Origin: Promerops cafer
Taxonomy: Eukaryota; Chordata; Aves; Passeriformes; Nectariniidae
Direction of reading: 5' to 3'
Length of the DNA: 64,000 bases
Assembly: GCA_013398275.1 (NCBI GenBank)
Contig: VZSE01002451.1
Location: 431,776-495,775 of the forward strand
A program made the translations under genes and the position numbers. This document shows positions 1 through 13,000 of the stretch, one piece after another (within the stretch, counting starts at the first letter, position 1; every line of letters begins with the position of its first letter). The notes below the pieces were generated by a model. The model searched no databases and was not told the DNA's origin. It saw only the letters and a program-made list of their open reading frames with translations.

Positions 1-345
1 CCCGTGTCCGAGCGTCCCCCCGTGTCCGAGCGTCCCCCCGTGTCCGAGCGTCCCCCGATGTCCCGTGTCCGCGTGTACCCCCGTGTCCGAGTGTCTCCCG
101 ATGTCCCGTGTCCGAGCGTCCCCCCGTGTCCGTGTGTCCCCCTGTGTCCGTGTGTACCCCCGTGTCCTGTGTCCGTGTAGCCCCTGGGGGTGTCTGTGTC
201 CCCCCGCGGTCCATGTGTCCCCCGGGGGTCCCTGTCCACCCCCGGGATCCTGTGTCTCTCTGTCCAGGGATGTCCTATGCCCCTCCCCCCTCCGTGAGTG
301 TCCCCGTGTACCCCCAGTGTCCTGTCCTCACGTGCCCACGGGCAT
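1..345. repeat. 18-bp GC-rich minisatellite, degenerate to the right
   Basis: The core GTGTCC recurs at positions 4, 22 and 40, a period of 18 bp with unit roughly GTGTCCGAGCGTCCCCCC. After about position 55 the array breaks into shuffled variants (cccgatgtcc, cgtgtacccc) and fades near 345. It touches the window edge, so the full array is probably longer. Reading frames across it are open only because of composition and are not genes. Confidence 0.85.
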
Positions 346-2029
346 CCTGTGTCTGTGTAACCCTTCCGGATGTCCAAGTGTTCGTGGACTGTCCTGGGAT
401 GGCCCTGTCCTCATGTACCCCCTGAGTGCTCCTGTTCCCCCAAATTCCCTGGGACTCTGCCTGCTCGTATGGACACCTGGAGCTCTTCCTTTCCCCATGG
501 ACCCCCCTTGCAGTTCTGTCCATATGGGCTACCAGCACCTCCCAAACCTTCTCCAGAAAATCGTGCTTCCCACTGGGCTTTTCCTGCTGCCCTGCAGGCA
601 CCAGGGAACCCCTGGTGCTCCCCATCCCTGTCAGGGCTGGACTCTGCCTGCCTGGGTGCCCCATGTCATGTGCTGTCCCGTTCAAACAAACCCTCATTGC
701 TCTGAGCTTTGGTGTCTCAATTAAACCCAAACTAAACCCCACAGCAAGCCAGAGCCTGGCTCAGCCCCATGGCACACGGCCTCCCTCATCCTCTCCCTGG
801 CACGGTGGGCAAGCTGGCCTTGAAATTAAGTAAATACCAATGGAAGAGTTGAAAAATAGGTTACCTTGTAATTGATTTTTTTTTTTTTTTTGCCTGCAGC
901 TAAAGAAAAATTAGCCTCCCTGCTCTCTTGTGCAGTGTGTTTGAGAACACACTGGGGTGTGTAGCTGAAGGGGTGGCATGACAGCTCCTTGGCCTAGCCT
1001 TTCCCACTGCCTCTCTTCTGAGATTGGCTTTTTTTTTTGTCCCTCTCCCTAGCATTTAAACTCCAGGCGCTGCCAGGGAAATCTAAAGCTTTGCTAGCTT
1101 GGAGGAGCCAAGAACAGGACTCCTGGCAGAGTGATGCAGCCCTGAGCCCATGCCAGGAGCCGTGGGAGAGCCCTTCTCTGAGGGAGACCCAGGCTCGTGG
1201 GATGCCAGTTTATCACCCTGTCCTCTCACCCTCTGCCACTGCCTCTGTGCCAGCCAGAGCTGCTGCAGCCACCGTGGGGAGCAGAGCCTGTCAGGATGGG
1301 AGGGTGGCGCAGGGCTGGGCACCCCAGTGCTGGTCCCTGAGCAGCTGGAGGGCTCATCCTCCCTGGTGTCCTTTGTACCCCCAGCCCAGGCTCTCCTCCC
1401 TGGTGGTGCAGAGCTCCTGATGCAGCAAGACGTGAGAGTTTGATTTATGAAGTGCATTAGTATCACTTTTTCTCCTCTTTTCCATAACGAGCCATTTGTA
1501 TGGCGGTGTCTGTGTGCTGCCCTCCCTTCTTCCCATCGGTGCCCAGGTTTTGGGGGGGACTTTTCCAGAGAGAAGAGACCTTCAGCTCACCCACCCCTGC
1601 TACATTCTGGGGGCGTGGGGTCCCTGCACATCTCCTCTCAGGGGCTGTGAGTCCAGAGGCTGTGGGTGCAGATTGTCGGGCTTGTGGGTGATGACTGCAC
1701 CCCATGGCTGGCTGGGATCCCTGCTAAGGGCACTTTGGGACACGCTGAAAGCCTGTCCAGGCCCCTGGTGGTGTGGTCTCCCGCAGTACAGGAGAGCTGG
1801 GGTCTCAGTCTCCATTAACCCTGTCCCTGGTGCGGGTCCCACTCCTGGCCTCACAGGGTGCTGGGCTTCTCTGTGGCTGCATCGGCACCATCGCCAGCAA
1901 CCCCTTAAAATCTGAGAAAACCTCAATTTCAACAAAGATCTACCTCATAGCGCAGCCCCTTTAGCCCACTGCCGAGCCTCCGAGCAGTTCATCCTCCCAA
2001 CTACTCCAAGAAGCAATAAAACCAATAGG
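346..2029. other. Non-coding stretch, no gene recognised
   Basis: I see no exon with homology in this stretch. It contains a T run near 876-891 and otherwise unique, moderately GC-rich sequence. Open frames here are short, overlap on both strands and resemble no family I know. Confidence 0.5.
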
Positions 2030-2034
2030 TCACT

Positions 2035-2108
2035 TCCCCCCCCACCCCCGCTCAGCAGTAATTAATGGTTTAATTAACACTCACGACATCCAATTCCCAT
2101 TGCTTTGC
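2035..2108. promoter_or_regulatory. AT-rich block with homeodomain-type TAAT cores beside GC-rich DNA
   Basis: Closely packed attaatgg and ttaattaa cores and a cattgctttgcat octamer-like stretch sit directly left of a GC-rich region. This is the composition of a regulatory element or promoter edge, but only motif density supports it. Confidence 0.25.
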
Positions 2109-2390
2109 ATGAGCAGCCTCCGCTGCCGGGGCCTCGCTGCGAACTCTCCGGTAAGTGGGGGTGGAAAGGGTGAGCCGGGAGCGGGTGGGAGCCGCCGGCT
2201 GGAGGCTGCCCATCTGGCCCGGATTTCTCCCGAAGCTGGGAAGTTCTCCTCCTCCCGAGCAGCAGCAGCGGCATACCCAACACGTTCCACTGCTTTTGCA
2301 CGGGCTTGTTTACCGTGCGGCGGCTCTTGCAGCCCAGGCAGAACCCGGGCGCCATCGGCGCTCACGGCCCTCGTTAGCTTACCCCGAACG
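2100..2390. promoter_or_regulatory. GC-rich, CpG-containing block (possible ACOT11 promoter)
   Basis: GC content rises sharply between about 2100 and 2390, with many CG dinucleotides, flanked on both sides by AT-rich DNA. It holds the strong donor at 2151, so a transcription start near here feeding ACOT11 is plausible. No TATA box is evident. Confidence 0.3.
2109..2150 (+). CDS. ACOT11: Candidate upstream coding exon of ACOT11
   Basis: An ATG at 2109 opens 14 codons (MSSLRCRGLAANSP) that end exactly at a strong donor, ccg|gtaagt, in phase 0. The acceptor ccccacag at 9993-10000 would join it in frame to 10001-10060, giving GSASPPRAREPGEWEEAPGA just before the Met at 10061. Human ACOT11 also has an N-terminal extension ahead of RNPTEVQ, and as I recall it contains an LRRGLA-like stretch that resembles LRCRGLA here. 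Against it: the ATG context is weak (T at -3) and the resemblance is short. It could be a chance donor in a CpG-rich region. Confidence 0.25.
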
Positions 2391-2399
2391 ATTTTCCAG

Positions 2400-2560
2400 T
2401 ATTTTAACACCAATCCCTGAGAAATTTTTGCTGTCCCAAGGAGAATAGCTGCTTGTAGCCGGTTGCTAATTACAAGTATGAATGTCAATTAATTCATTTA
2501 GCTAATTATCCACTCTCTGAGCATCACGCACCAAAGAACTGTAAAAGACGGGCATATGGC
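2400..2560. promoter_or_regulatory. AT-rich island with repeated TAATT/ATTA cores
   Basis: The block contains gctaattac, tcaattaattcattt and agctaattatcc within about 60 bp, in an otherwise GC-rich neighbourhood. Density of homeodomain-type cores suggests a conserved non-coding element. Alignment to other birds would decide. Confidence 0.25.
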
Positions 2561-4860
2561 GATGGATCAGAAGGAGGGAGCTGGTGCCGGCGTGCGCTCG
2601 CTGGGCGGCCGGGGCGAAGGGATGCAGGCAGCCTGAGAGCTCGGGAATTACAACATTATGCTAATTGGGCCTGGAAAACATCGACCTCTCCTTGCAACTT
2701 TTGTTTGGAGGCTCGAGCGTGGGTCAAGCATCTGAAGTGTTTCTAATTGTGCTGTTCCCTCTGACTCTGACGAGTGGGAAGAATCGTTTTCCCTGCAAGG
2801 AACAAACCTTTTGATCCTAATCTCTGGCTGCAGAAACAAACAGTCCTAAGGAGGGAGGGAGAGATCCCTGAAGAGCTTCCTGGCCAGGGGCCTCCGTGCT
2901 AAAGGTGGGGAGATGTTCCAGAGGACGCTCGCTGCGGTCTGGTTTGCAGGGCACCTGGGCTGCTGCAAGTGGGTAGAAAACCATCCTGGTGATAAATCTC
3001 TTACTTGCTGTCCCAAAAGAGAACGCGTTAAAGGAAATGTTGTTTTCTGAAATGATGGAATTTAATCGTGTGCAAAGCCACCTGCAAGACGTGGAAGGGG
3101 TTGTGCAGGGCGCAAGGGCCTCTCTGTTCCTGCTCTTGGAATGAAGAATGCAGATTTTATCCAAGTAGCTGAGCAGTGAATGCTCAGTGGGGTTTAAGTC
3201 CTCAGGCAACAATCTTCTTCCAGAGAGAATCTCCATCACCATAATTGGATCAATCACCTGGTGCAATGCAGGTGATTCCTCCAGACCCCCTCAGGGGGTC
3301 ATCACCCTGAGCTGGGCCCCATCTCTACCCCTGCCATCCAGCCCTTGCAGAGGTATCCGGGTGTCCCACCTCCCCTCTGCCTGGGTCTAGGGTTTTGATG
3401 AACATTTTCCACAACCAGCCTAAAATTTAGGTGGCTGAGGCAGGGGCTTTTGCCCTGTTTCAGTGCTTTGTTATTCTTATTTACCAAAAAAAAGAGCGGG
3501 GCCTTATTTCCTGGTGAAATTGTTTAATTATTGCTCTGCTGGCTTTCCAGTGGCAGTACTTGTGCTGCCGGTGCCTGCCAAGAGCTTTGATCAAACTTTT
3601 GTAGGTTGATTACCAAGATTCACTTGTAAAAGTGTGTAAATCAAATACAAATAGAACATCTCCACTAAACCCAATAGTCATTAATGCGGTGACATGGCAA
3701 TTTGCATTTTATTTCCTTGTTTAAAAAAAAAGAAAAAGAAGGGGTTTTGTGACAAGCCCTGTCAGAGGTATTTCAAAGGCTGCAGGGCCAGGGAGCAACT
3801 GTGTGAATTGGATTGGCTTTGGAGAAGTTTGCCGAGGCTTTTCCGGACAGTGAGCTTGGTGTCGGCACCCGCGGCTCTGGGGAAAATACCGATATTTTCA
3901 AGTAAGTTTAACTGAGTGCCCCTTACTGAGGTGATGGGGGGAGAAGAGGATGATGAGTGGGCTGGGGAGGGATCCTCACGCCAGGAGCTGCTCCCTGGGG
4001 AGGGATGAAGGAAGCAGCAGCACCCCGGTTCGCAGAGCAGCTGGCAGCCCGCCCGTGCCTCCCGCCGCTCGCCCTGGCTCTGCAGCCAGCCCGACACATT
4101 CCCTCCGGCATCCGGAGCCAACCTCCCGAGCGCCGGCCATTTTCCAGGCGAGCGCCGATCTGCCAAGCGCTACCTTAAGAAAAGTTGTGCGCGACCATAT
4201 TCAAGGAAGCGGGAGGGGGTGTGCGCTGGCCCCGTCCCAGGGCTCCGCGCCAGCCTGGCCTCGACGCCCGCGCCCGCAGGTGTCCGGACGCTTCTCCTCC
4301 GAGCCAGCCGTCGCCTCAACACCTCCCGCAAATGCTCAGCTTCTTCTGGCTGAGGTGAGGGCTTGGGGGAGCTGGGCACGATGGGGACAAGGGGGGGGAA
4401 CCCCAGGGCTGGGTGAGCGGGAGCTGCTGTGGAGGCTTCCACTCCCGGCGGTGGAGCGGCGGCTTGTCCTGGCATGCATCGGCGCTGGGCGGCTCTTCCA
4501 GGGGGAAGATATGGGGTGAAAGGCCCTTCTGACCCCCTGCTCACCCGGGTGATGCTTTCTTGCCTTTGGGGTTTGCAGCGAGCTGCGCTGCTGCTCCATC
4601 GTGGTCGGCACTGGCGACTTGTCCATGGGGACGTGGCATCCTCCGGCTGCAGCGGGGACAGCGGGCGAGAGCTGGGAACGTCAACCCCCCCCAGGTCTTT
4701 CTGGGTGTGACAGGAGGAGTCCTGGGGGCTTTGGCTTGAATCAGCTTCTTTCCACTTAAAAGTAGGGGTAGATATTTGGGAAGCATCGGCGCAGGGCTGC
4801 CGGGAATGGTGGCGGCATGGGGAGGGCAGCGGGATGTGCCGGGGCTGGTCGGGGCAGGGT
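2561..4860. other. Non-coding stretch, no gene recognised
   Basis: Mixed composition: AT-rich at about 3480-3730 and GC-rich at 4020-4330. Long frames on both strands at 3950-4930 look compositional, being rich in Pro, Arg and Ser with no recognisable domain. Confidence 0.5.
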
Positions 4861-4861
4861 G

Positions 4862-5110
4862 GGTGGCACGATGCCATGGTGGTCTCCACCCCAGTGGTCT
4901 TGGCCATGGTGACTACCATGGTGGGGACCACCACATCACCATGGTGTTCACCTGGGTGTTTTCTACTCCAGTGGTCTCAACCATGGTGACCCCCATTGCG
5001 GAGACCACACAGTTAAGACCACCAGGGTGTAGACCTTGGCACCAGCTTGGTCCCCACTCTGGTGGTTTCCAGCTTGGTGAGCTCGGCTGTGGTGGTCTGA
5101 AACGTGGTTT
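4862..5110. repeat. Degenerate CCATGGTGG / GTGGTCTC minisatellite with inverted copies
   Basis: The words ccatggtg, gtggtctc, accatggtg and their complements ccaccac and ggagacca recur through the block, for example at 4873, 4901, 4917, 4939 and 4981. CCATGG is its own reverse complement, so the block is rich in short palindromes. Unit length is irregular, roughly 20-30 bp. Confidence 0.6.
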
Positions 5111-8100
5111 TGTTGATGTTATGGCAGTCTCCTCCCTGGGAACGCCGTGGGTGGCAGGGCAGAGGTGCCTGGGCTGGGCAGTGCTGTTGGGTGTCCCCAT
5201 GCGTGTGAATTTTGGGCCTGCCGGTGTTTACAGCTGTGCCGGGGTGACAAATGGCTCTGTTCTCCCCCTGCACTGGAGCCAGACCTTTGTCCCCGAGGAC
5301 ACTCCCTGGGGGACTTCGCCCCTGTGCCGGTAAATCGGCACCTGGTGAGCCTCATGGGAGCTGCAGAGAGCACTCGGGCAGGAGTATGGATGGGGCTGCG
5401 GGCATGGCCGGGGCTGGGAATGCCTCACCCTGTGGTGGAGAGGGATGTGAAGGTGCTGGAGGTGTCCCCGCTGCGCTCACCCTGAGTGGAGCTTTCCCAT
5501 GGGTGATGGCTGGAAAACCATCAGCCCCTTGTAAGAGGAGTCATCCTGCGTCCCACTCTTGCCTTTGACCCTTGGTTTGCACTTTCCTGGCCCCATGCCT
5601 TGCTTTGCTCCGTGAACTCTTAAGGAAACATGATGTGTGGTCCCAAAAATACCACTTGCAGTGTGCCCTGGCCTTTCTTCTGGGCTGGCCACCCTCTTGA
5701 GGTCCCACTGAGACCCACTGCAGGGAGCTGCTGCGTTTCCTCACCATGCTGTGCCCTGGCAATTCAGTCCCTCTTGTCCCAGTGGGGCCACGTCCTGAGC
5801 AGCAGCTCTCGTGCTGGGCACCCTGCTCCATCCTGATGGGCAGGAGGTGATGGGGCTGAGCTGTGCTGGACATCTCCAATGCTGCTTGCACCAGGGCTTT
5901 GCCACTGCTGGCAGTGGGACTGACAGGCTGGGTCTCGGGGGATGGACAGCCCTCACTGCCCTGTCGAGATGGCAGAATTTCCCAAAGTAGGTCAGGGTAA
6001 TTTTTTAACGCGTGCAGATTTGCTTGTTACCATGGATATTGCTCAATTATACACCAATAATCCGCCATGAGAACTTCATTGTCGCCGCTTTCTTCCCCAC
6101 CATCTCCCCGCTTCTTTTCTTTGAATACTTCCAGGGAGGGGTAAGGTTATGCTGAGAGGCTGGGTGGGGGTAGGAGACAGAGCCAGGTGAGGGAAAATGG
6201 GGATTAGGTATTTGAGAGGTGGCAGTGGGGTGGTGAGAGAGCTCTGAGGGCCACTGGGGGTGGCTCAAGGTGTGAGGCTGCCCTGGTCTGCCCAGACCCC
6301 CCCCAAAGCCCCCACCTCAGTTTCACCCTTGTCTCTCCCTCTCATCTACTGTCTTGGGGGTGGCTGAAGCCAACACCCTGCTTTCAGTGGGCTCAAGGAT
6401 TTAGGGGAACAACTGTTGTCCTGCATCTCTGCCCAGCATCATCCCGGGGAGCTGCGGCACCCACGAGGGCTTGCAGTGGACGTTCATGCACAGTGGTGGT
6501 CCCCTGGTGATTTCTGAGGAGGCCAGCGCTGAATTTCACATCAGAAACGTTCCCTGGAGCTTGTGGGTGTTTTGGTGCTGTGGGACACCCCTCTGCCAGG
6601 GTATAGGAGAGCTGTGAGGTGCCGTGGGGTCCCTCTCCCCAGTATTTGCAGGGTTGTTGGTGTGTTTTCCTCTCTGTGTCTTCCCTGGTTTGCTCTGTGG
6701 GCTCCTTATGCCTTCGGCAGCACAGGAAGTGAGCGTGGCAGGAGGCAAGAAAAATATTCTGCTGGAAGGGGTTTTTTTTTAATGCAAACTTTTTTTTTTT
6801 TTTTTTTTTTTTTGGGTAGAAGTGGGTCACTCGAGGGGTGACAGAGTAAGAGCATCATCGCCTGGGTACTGCATCCCGTTGCCATGGTGACCCGAGGGCT
6901 GTATCAGTCAACAGCTTTAAAAATGTGACAGTTGAGTGAGGCTGAAGATTTTAATGAGGACAGACACTTGCTCGCTTGGTTTCGATAACAAATACTCCAT
7001 AAATACCCACCAGCTGCACGGTTCTGGGTCTGTGGAGCGCGGCCGGGGCGCTCCCCTTCCCCGGGGTGGGAGCGTGGGCTGGGGCTGCCTGGGAAATAGC
7101 AGGGGGATGATGCAAAGCAGACAGCTCTGGGTATTTTTCCCCCTCCTGCTAACGCAACCCAGGGGACAAGGTGACACGATTGCCAAGCCAGCAGCAGGTT
7201 TGGGTTTCTCTGGTGCTGTTGGCTGGGGCTGTGGGGTGTAACAGGACCACCCCCAGCCACTGCCTTGTGTCTGCAATTGGGCAGCAAACCAATGTCTTGT
7301 TAAACAGGAGAGTAACTCTTGCACCGGGCTCTTGCAAGGCCAGGTGAGCCATCAGGAAGCTCCCAAACCTCAATAACAAGCCTGGAGAGGTCATGGGGCT
7401 AGGGAAAAAGTCATGGGACTGTGGAAAGCAAAAGCCAGTGCTGCTGGGCCAGGGGTGGGAGGCTGCGAGAGGCTCAGCTGTGCTGTTTGTGTCTTGTTTT
7501 GTACTGACCACACTGGGTGCACTCCGTGTGATGCCCCAGCTCCTGATGGTGCAGGAGGCAAATCTACGGCTTCCACTCTTTTAACCCCGTGCCAAAATCA
7601 GTCAATCCCATACGCTGGGAAAAGAGCTGCTACCTCCAGCAGCCTGGTTTTACCTGCATGGGAGAGGGATGTGTGCTGGGAAGCTGGGGGTATGCCAAGG
7701 GCCTGGCAGTGTTGTGTTTAAAAGCAAAGTGTAAATATGAAGCCTCTTGCACTTGTTTTTGCTGCAGCTCCCACACTGGCTTTCCTTGCAGTGCCACCAC
7801 AATGTCCAGCTGGGACACAGTCACCGTGCACGTGGCCCGGAGCCTGCAGGCACCCAAGGACACACGGTGCCCTTGTGGAATGCCAGGGCTTCGCAGGCAG
7901 AGGGCCTGGAGCAGGGCACAGCAGCATTGCTGGAGTCGGGTGCTTCCCATTTGCTGCCCCCAGTACCACCCATGGCAGGCTCAGCCCTGCCTGCTGCCAA
8001 AAATACACTCCCGGCTGTCTTGTGACTGCAGCGGTGTCACCGCTCCGGCCAGGGCAGCTTCAAGGCACAGTCCTCTCTCACATGTAGCAACACTGACACA

Positions 8101-9990
8101 GCATCACTGACTGGGGTCGGCCACGGCCCTGCAACGTGTGCTTGGTCCAGCTCCCCAAAATAGCTGGGACTCTTTCATCCGGGCTGGTGAGCGTGGTACC
8201 TGACCTCCATGGAATGGCAGGCACCTGCCCCAGGTCTGCCCTTCTCCGTTTCAGCTCCGACAGCCCCCTGATAGGTGCTGGTGAAGGGTCAGTGGTGTGG
8301 GAGGGATGTCAGCATGGGACGTGGGGACAGGCTGTGACAACCTGCCACACATGCTGCCTTGTTCCCACCAGGAAACAGCCACCCCCGTCTCTGCCAGTCC
8401 TGCTGTAACCAGAGCCACTCTTCTCCTTTCCAGGTGTCTCTTAAAAATGGTCAAGGGGAATATTATAGTCCCTGAAGACATCTTGAACTTCTGTTGCAAT
8501 GGCCTCCAGGTACCCGTGCCGTGCAACTAACCCGTGGCTCCCCGTTGTGCCACCAGCTACTAACCCAGGCTGTGCCAGGCAGATGCCACCCTGTGCCAGG
8601 AGCTGCTCCCAGCCCTGCACCGGACCTGGCTGCACCCTCTCCCATCACGTTCCCTCCCCATCAGCATCCCCAGCCTCCTGCTGGCAACCGCAGGGCCAGG
8701 GCCCTTCCCACTGCTAGCAGCTTCTTCCCTAAGACTCAGGACTGTCAAACGCTGGGAAAATGACCAGTGGGCTCTCGGGCCAGGCTGTCTGCTCACTCTG
8801 CAGCAGGCGGCTTTGGAGCTCTTTGCATTGCTGGCTCGTACCCCAGAGCCTGCTGGCTTCCCAAAATAGCTCTGTGGTACTCGTGTAGGCGCCTCTGCGT
8901 GCTGGGAAGCAGCCTGGGAGGCTCACAGAGGGGTTTGGAGGTTTCTGGAGGGGCTCTGGTGGCCGGGGGTCGGTCTCACTGTGGGATGGGGGGACCTTTG
9001 CCTTTGGCTGGGCTCTGTGCGCTCGCTGCTGTCTCTGCTGAGGCGAGGTCTGTGCCGTTCCTGGGATGTCGTGTACCAGTAGCTATGGAAACAGAGGTTA
9101 GACCCGCTGGAGAAAAACGCTATTCTGAGAGGCAGTGAGCTCAGGGTAGTCGGGAAAGCTTCATTTTCAGCATAAACCCATCTCTAAAAGAATCAGGGCA
9201 AAGCAAAGGGCAGAGAAGCTGCTGCAGTGGGACTCTCGCAACAAGTGCCGAGAGCAGGAGCTGCAGCGGGAGCAGAAAGCGGAAGGAAGGGCTGTGACGA
9301 AGCCCAGACAGCTCCTCGTGTCTCCTCAGTTACTCACCAGGCTAACTGAGTTCACCCCTTGTGTAACACCACTCACTTGACATCTCTCATCAGCTATTTT
9401 CCCAGCCAGCACCGCCTCAGCCTCCTCTCTCTCTCCCACCCTGCTTCCCACCGGGGTGCCAGGGGAGCTGCTCTGTGCCCAGCAAATGGACAAGCCAGCA
9501 AGGAACGTGTTTTACTGCCCAAACAACCCCAAACTGAGAGTGCTCCTCCTCTGCTGCTTGTACCACAGAGCTTCCAGTGCTTCCTTTGGTGAAGGAGGGG
9601 TGTTGGTGGGAGGCAGGGAGCACTGTCCAGCCCCAGGAGAGCAAACCCACACTGTGCTTCAGCACTCTAAAAATGAAGCTGTCAATGAGAAAAATTCCTT
9701 CCTAGAAGAGTGATTAACTTTGGGAGGGGTTTTTCGTGGCGTTTGGGAGGGAGCAGTGGGGTTGGGTGATAAATGGCCTGAAAACCTGGAGTAATCCCCT
9801 ATGGAGCTTTTTTTAGAGGGATTTTTTCCCTTTCAGCTGCAGGCACCTTGTCTTTGGCAAGGGCTGGGTGAATTTGGTGGTGTCCAGGAGTGTGCAGGGC
9901 TGGGGTTCTCCCGGCTCTGTGTGGGGAGTGTCTTCACGAGTCGCTGTTCTCTCGGGATTTGCTTCCCATTTGGGTAAAACGGAGCTTTTG
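5111..9990. other. Non-coding stretch upstream of ACOT11
   Basis: No recognisable exon. A T run of 24 lies at 6790-6813. Two AT-rich patches (about 6000-6070 and 6900-7010) stand out from the GC-rich background and may be regulatory. If the exon at 2109 is real, all of this is ACOT11 intron 1. Confidence 0.45.
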
Positions 9991-10060
9991 TGCCCCACAG
10001 GGCTCGGCCTCTCCACCACGTGCCCGGGAGCCAGGGGAGTGGGAGGAGGCGCCGGGGGCC

Positions 10061-13000
10061 ATGGCGAGCCCCTCGCCTGCCCGCAACCCCACCGAGGTGC
10101 AGATGAGCCAGCTGGTGCTGCCCTGCCACACCAACCACCGCGGCGAGCTCAGCACCGGCCAGCTGCTCAAGTGGATCGACACGGCCGCCTGCCTCTCCGG
10201 TGAGCCATCCTCTCCCTCTGGAGCCCTCATCCTGCCGGGCTGCCAGGGAAGGCACCAGGCAGGATCCACAGGAGCCAGCTCTTCGCCAGCATCCCTGGCA
10301 GTCCAGCACCGTGCGTACCTCGGAGTGACGCCAGCTGGGGACCCACGTCATGCCATTTTGCTGAGTAATTAGAGAGCAAACAGGAGCAGGACAAGAAGGG
10401 GAGGAGACATGCACTGCAGCATGCACGCTGGCTTGGGGACAGATCAAAATCCGTGCCTGCTTCATCTATAATGCTGCCCTGTTCCTTGCCTGGTGTGCAG
10501 GGCATGGGGAGACCAGGCTGGTGGCACCCCTGGCATACCAGCAGCAGCCAGAGTGGGCTGAGCTCCTCCACTCAGCTGGAAGCATTGGAGCTCACCGGCT
10601 TAGCCAAGCATGGGGAGGCTATGACAGGGAATTCTGCACATGAATGAGGTTCTCAGAGCAGTTTTGCAGTCTGAGGTTCCTGGAGTCCCAAGGGAAAGTC
10701 ACACCGGCAGAGCAGCTTTGAAATATTTGGTGTGTATGGGGAGATGGAATCAGCTGCTGGTGCATCTCCACAGCTTCACGGAAGGAAGGCAAATACCAGC
10801 ACACCCTCCGAACCATTAACATCTGCAAACCTGCACTGCTGTGGGAGGAGAAACCCCAAATCCCACTCTGGTCTGCTGCAAACACAGCAATGGGCATCAG
10901 CAAGGAAAGGGATGCTGGCTGGGCGTCACCGGTGTCACCAGCCTGGGGCAGAGGAGCCCTCGTGGCCCTCGCAGCCTCAGCACGTTGCTGCAGGTTGCTG
11001 ATGCAGTTTGTTTTTCCTTTCCAGCCGAGAGACACGCCGGCTGCCCGTGCGTCACAGCTTCCATGGATGATATCTATTTTGAGCACACCATTAGGTAAAT
11101 ACTCCGCGCACCGGCGGGGCATGCGCAGGGAAGCGCAGGGGTTTTTCCCATCTGCCGGCTGCAGCGTGGACAGGGCTGGAGCTGGAGCAGGGAGCAGCGT
11201 GCCTGGGAGAGCAGGAGGTGCGGTGGCAGTGCCAGGCTCGCGGGGCAGCCGGGGACTGAGGCTCGGTCTCCGCCGCAGGGCTGCGGGCGGGCTGTCTGCT
11301 CTGATTTATCCGCCCTCTGGTCGCCTGGGGAGCTCCTGCTGCGTTGGCTTCCCGGTATTCCCCCAACGCCAGCTCCTCCCTGGCTTTGTTCAGGAAGCAG
11401 CTCTGATTTAGTGCTCCGGAGAACTCAAATCTTGCAGATCGTGCCTCTGTGGTGGCCGTGTGGGTGGCAGAGGCACGGTGGGGCTCACCCGCCCGGCGGG
11501 TGCTGGGGGAGGTGGCACCTCCCGGCTTTGTGAGATGCATCGGGCTGGGCATTGCCCGGTCAAAATTCCATCCCAGGCTGGTCCTGGCATCCCCTGGTGC
11601 TGCTCCACAGACTTGCTGCCTCTGATTCACGCAGCCCTTGGGATGTCCTGTTTCAGGGGACAATGTTTCTCCTGAGCTGAGGGTGTGACCAGAGGAGACA
11701 AAAACCCTCCCAGGGTTCTGCCCTCGTCCTCCACAGGCTCCCAGTATTGAGACCATTCCCACCCAGCATTCCCAAAGTAGTCTCATCCTTTTGTTCCCCC
11801 AGTAAGCCCAGGTACTGCCACCCACCTTTACTCATTTCTCAGAGCCCCCACACCCCCTGTGCCTGTCTGTTCCCACCTGGGTACCATTCCAGGGGGCTCC
11901 CTGGGGGTTTGCCATGCAAATAGATCTTTGCAATGCAAATTGCAATGCAATGCAAAGGATCTTTGCAATATAGGATCCATGCTGCCCAGCGCTTCCTGCC
12001 TTGCCATATAGGATCCATGCAGTACAGGATCCATACTGTCCAGCCACTCCCTGCTGTGCAGGTCTGCCTGCTGGGGCAGGCACCAGTGAGGGTACCCCGG
12101 GCTGGCATTGGGGTCCCTGGCTGTCAGCTGATTTGTTTGGCACTGAGAAGTCTGACTCTCTCTTGGGTTTCACTGTCATTCCCAGGAAACGCTGAACTCA
12201 CACTTTTACCCTCTCCCATGAGATGCCCATCGCCCTGGGGCTCAGCTCCATGAGAAATCCACAGTGTGGGGATCTGGTGCAGCCACGGTGCCACCTCCTG
12301 CTGGCAGAGGTGGCACCGCTGGGGTTGGTACCCTGGTCCTGGGGCAACTTTTCCCCATGGGTTTCAGGAGCAGGGAAGAACAGACCCAAGCCCACTCCAC
12401 AGTATGACATCAAGCCCTGCAAAGCATTTGTCCCTCCTCGGGGGTGAGCTGGGCACTGCTCCAAGGGGGCAGGGAATTTGTGCTGCTCCTGGCTCAGATC
12501 CCACTTGCTGTGGTCCAGCTTAAGGCTCCGAGCAAGGGGCCTGGCAAGGATTTCCTGCAGAGCTGTTGGAAGGTGGAGTTTTGTGTCAGATCTCCTTGCC
12601 CAGCTGTTTGTGCTTTCTGCTGCCCTTGCACTGCGGGGGAGAGGCAGGGAGGAGCTGTAGATGCTTGAGGGCACAGAGGAGGCCCCAAATTATCACTGAC
12701 TTAAAACTCACTGGCTGGGCAGCAGACTGTCCCCATCCCTCCGCCCTGCTGTGTGGAAGTGCAGCCTCCAGGGAGGATCACACATACCCTTGAGTGGGGC
12801 TTCGTGTGGCATTTATGTCACTGGCTTCTACTGTTTGATAAGGACAGAGAAGATAAAGTATTTTTGGGGCTATATATAGACAAGTGGGGCTGCCAGCCTG
12901 CCTGCCTGGCCCCTTGCCCTTGCATGCCCCTCGCCACAAACCCACCCAGAGCATCCATCTGGCCGCTTCCATCGCCTCTAACCCTCTCCCCACATTTGCT

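Noticed and set aside
1..345. CRISPR-like direct repeats
   Set aside because: Contiguous 18-bp units without spacers, in a vertebrate genome; an ordinary minisatellite.
4170..4934. 254-codon minus-strand frame
   Set aside because: Low-complexity composition, ends in the CCATGG repeat block, and has no recognisable domain or splice context.
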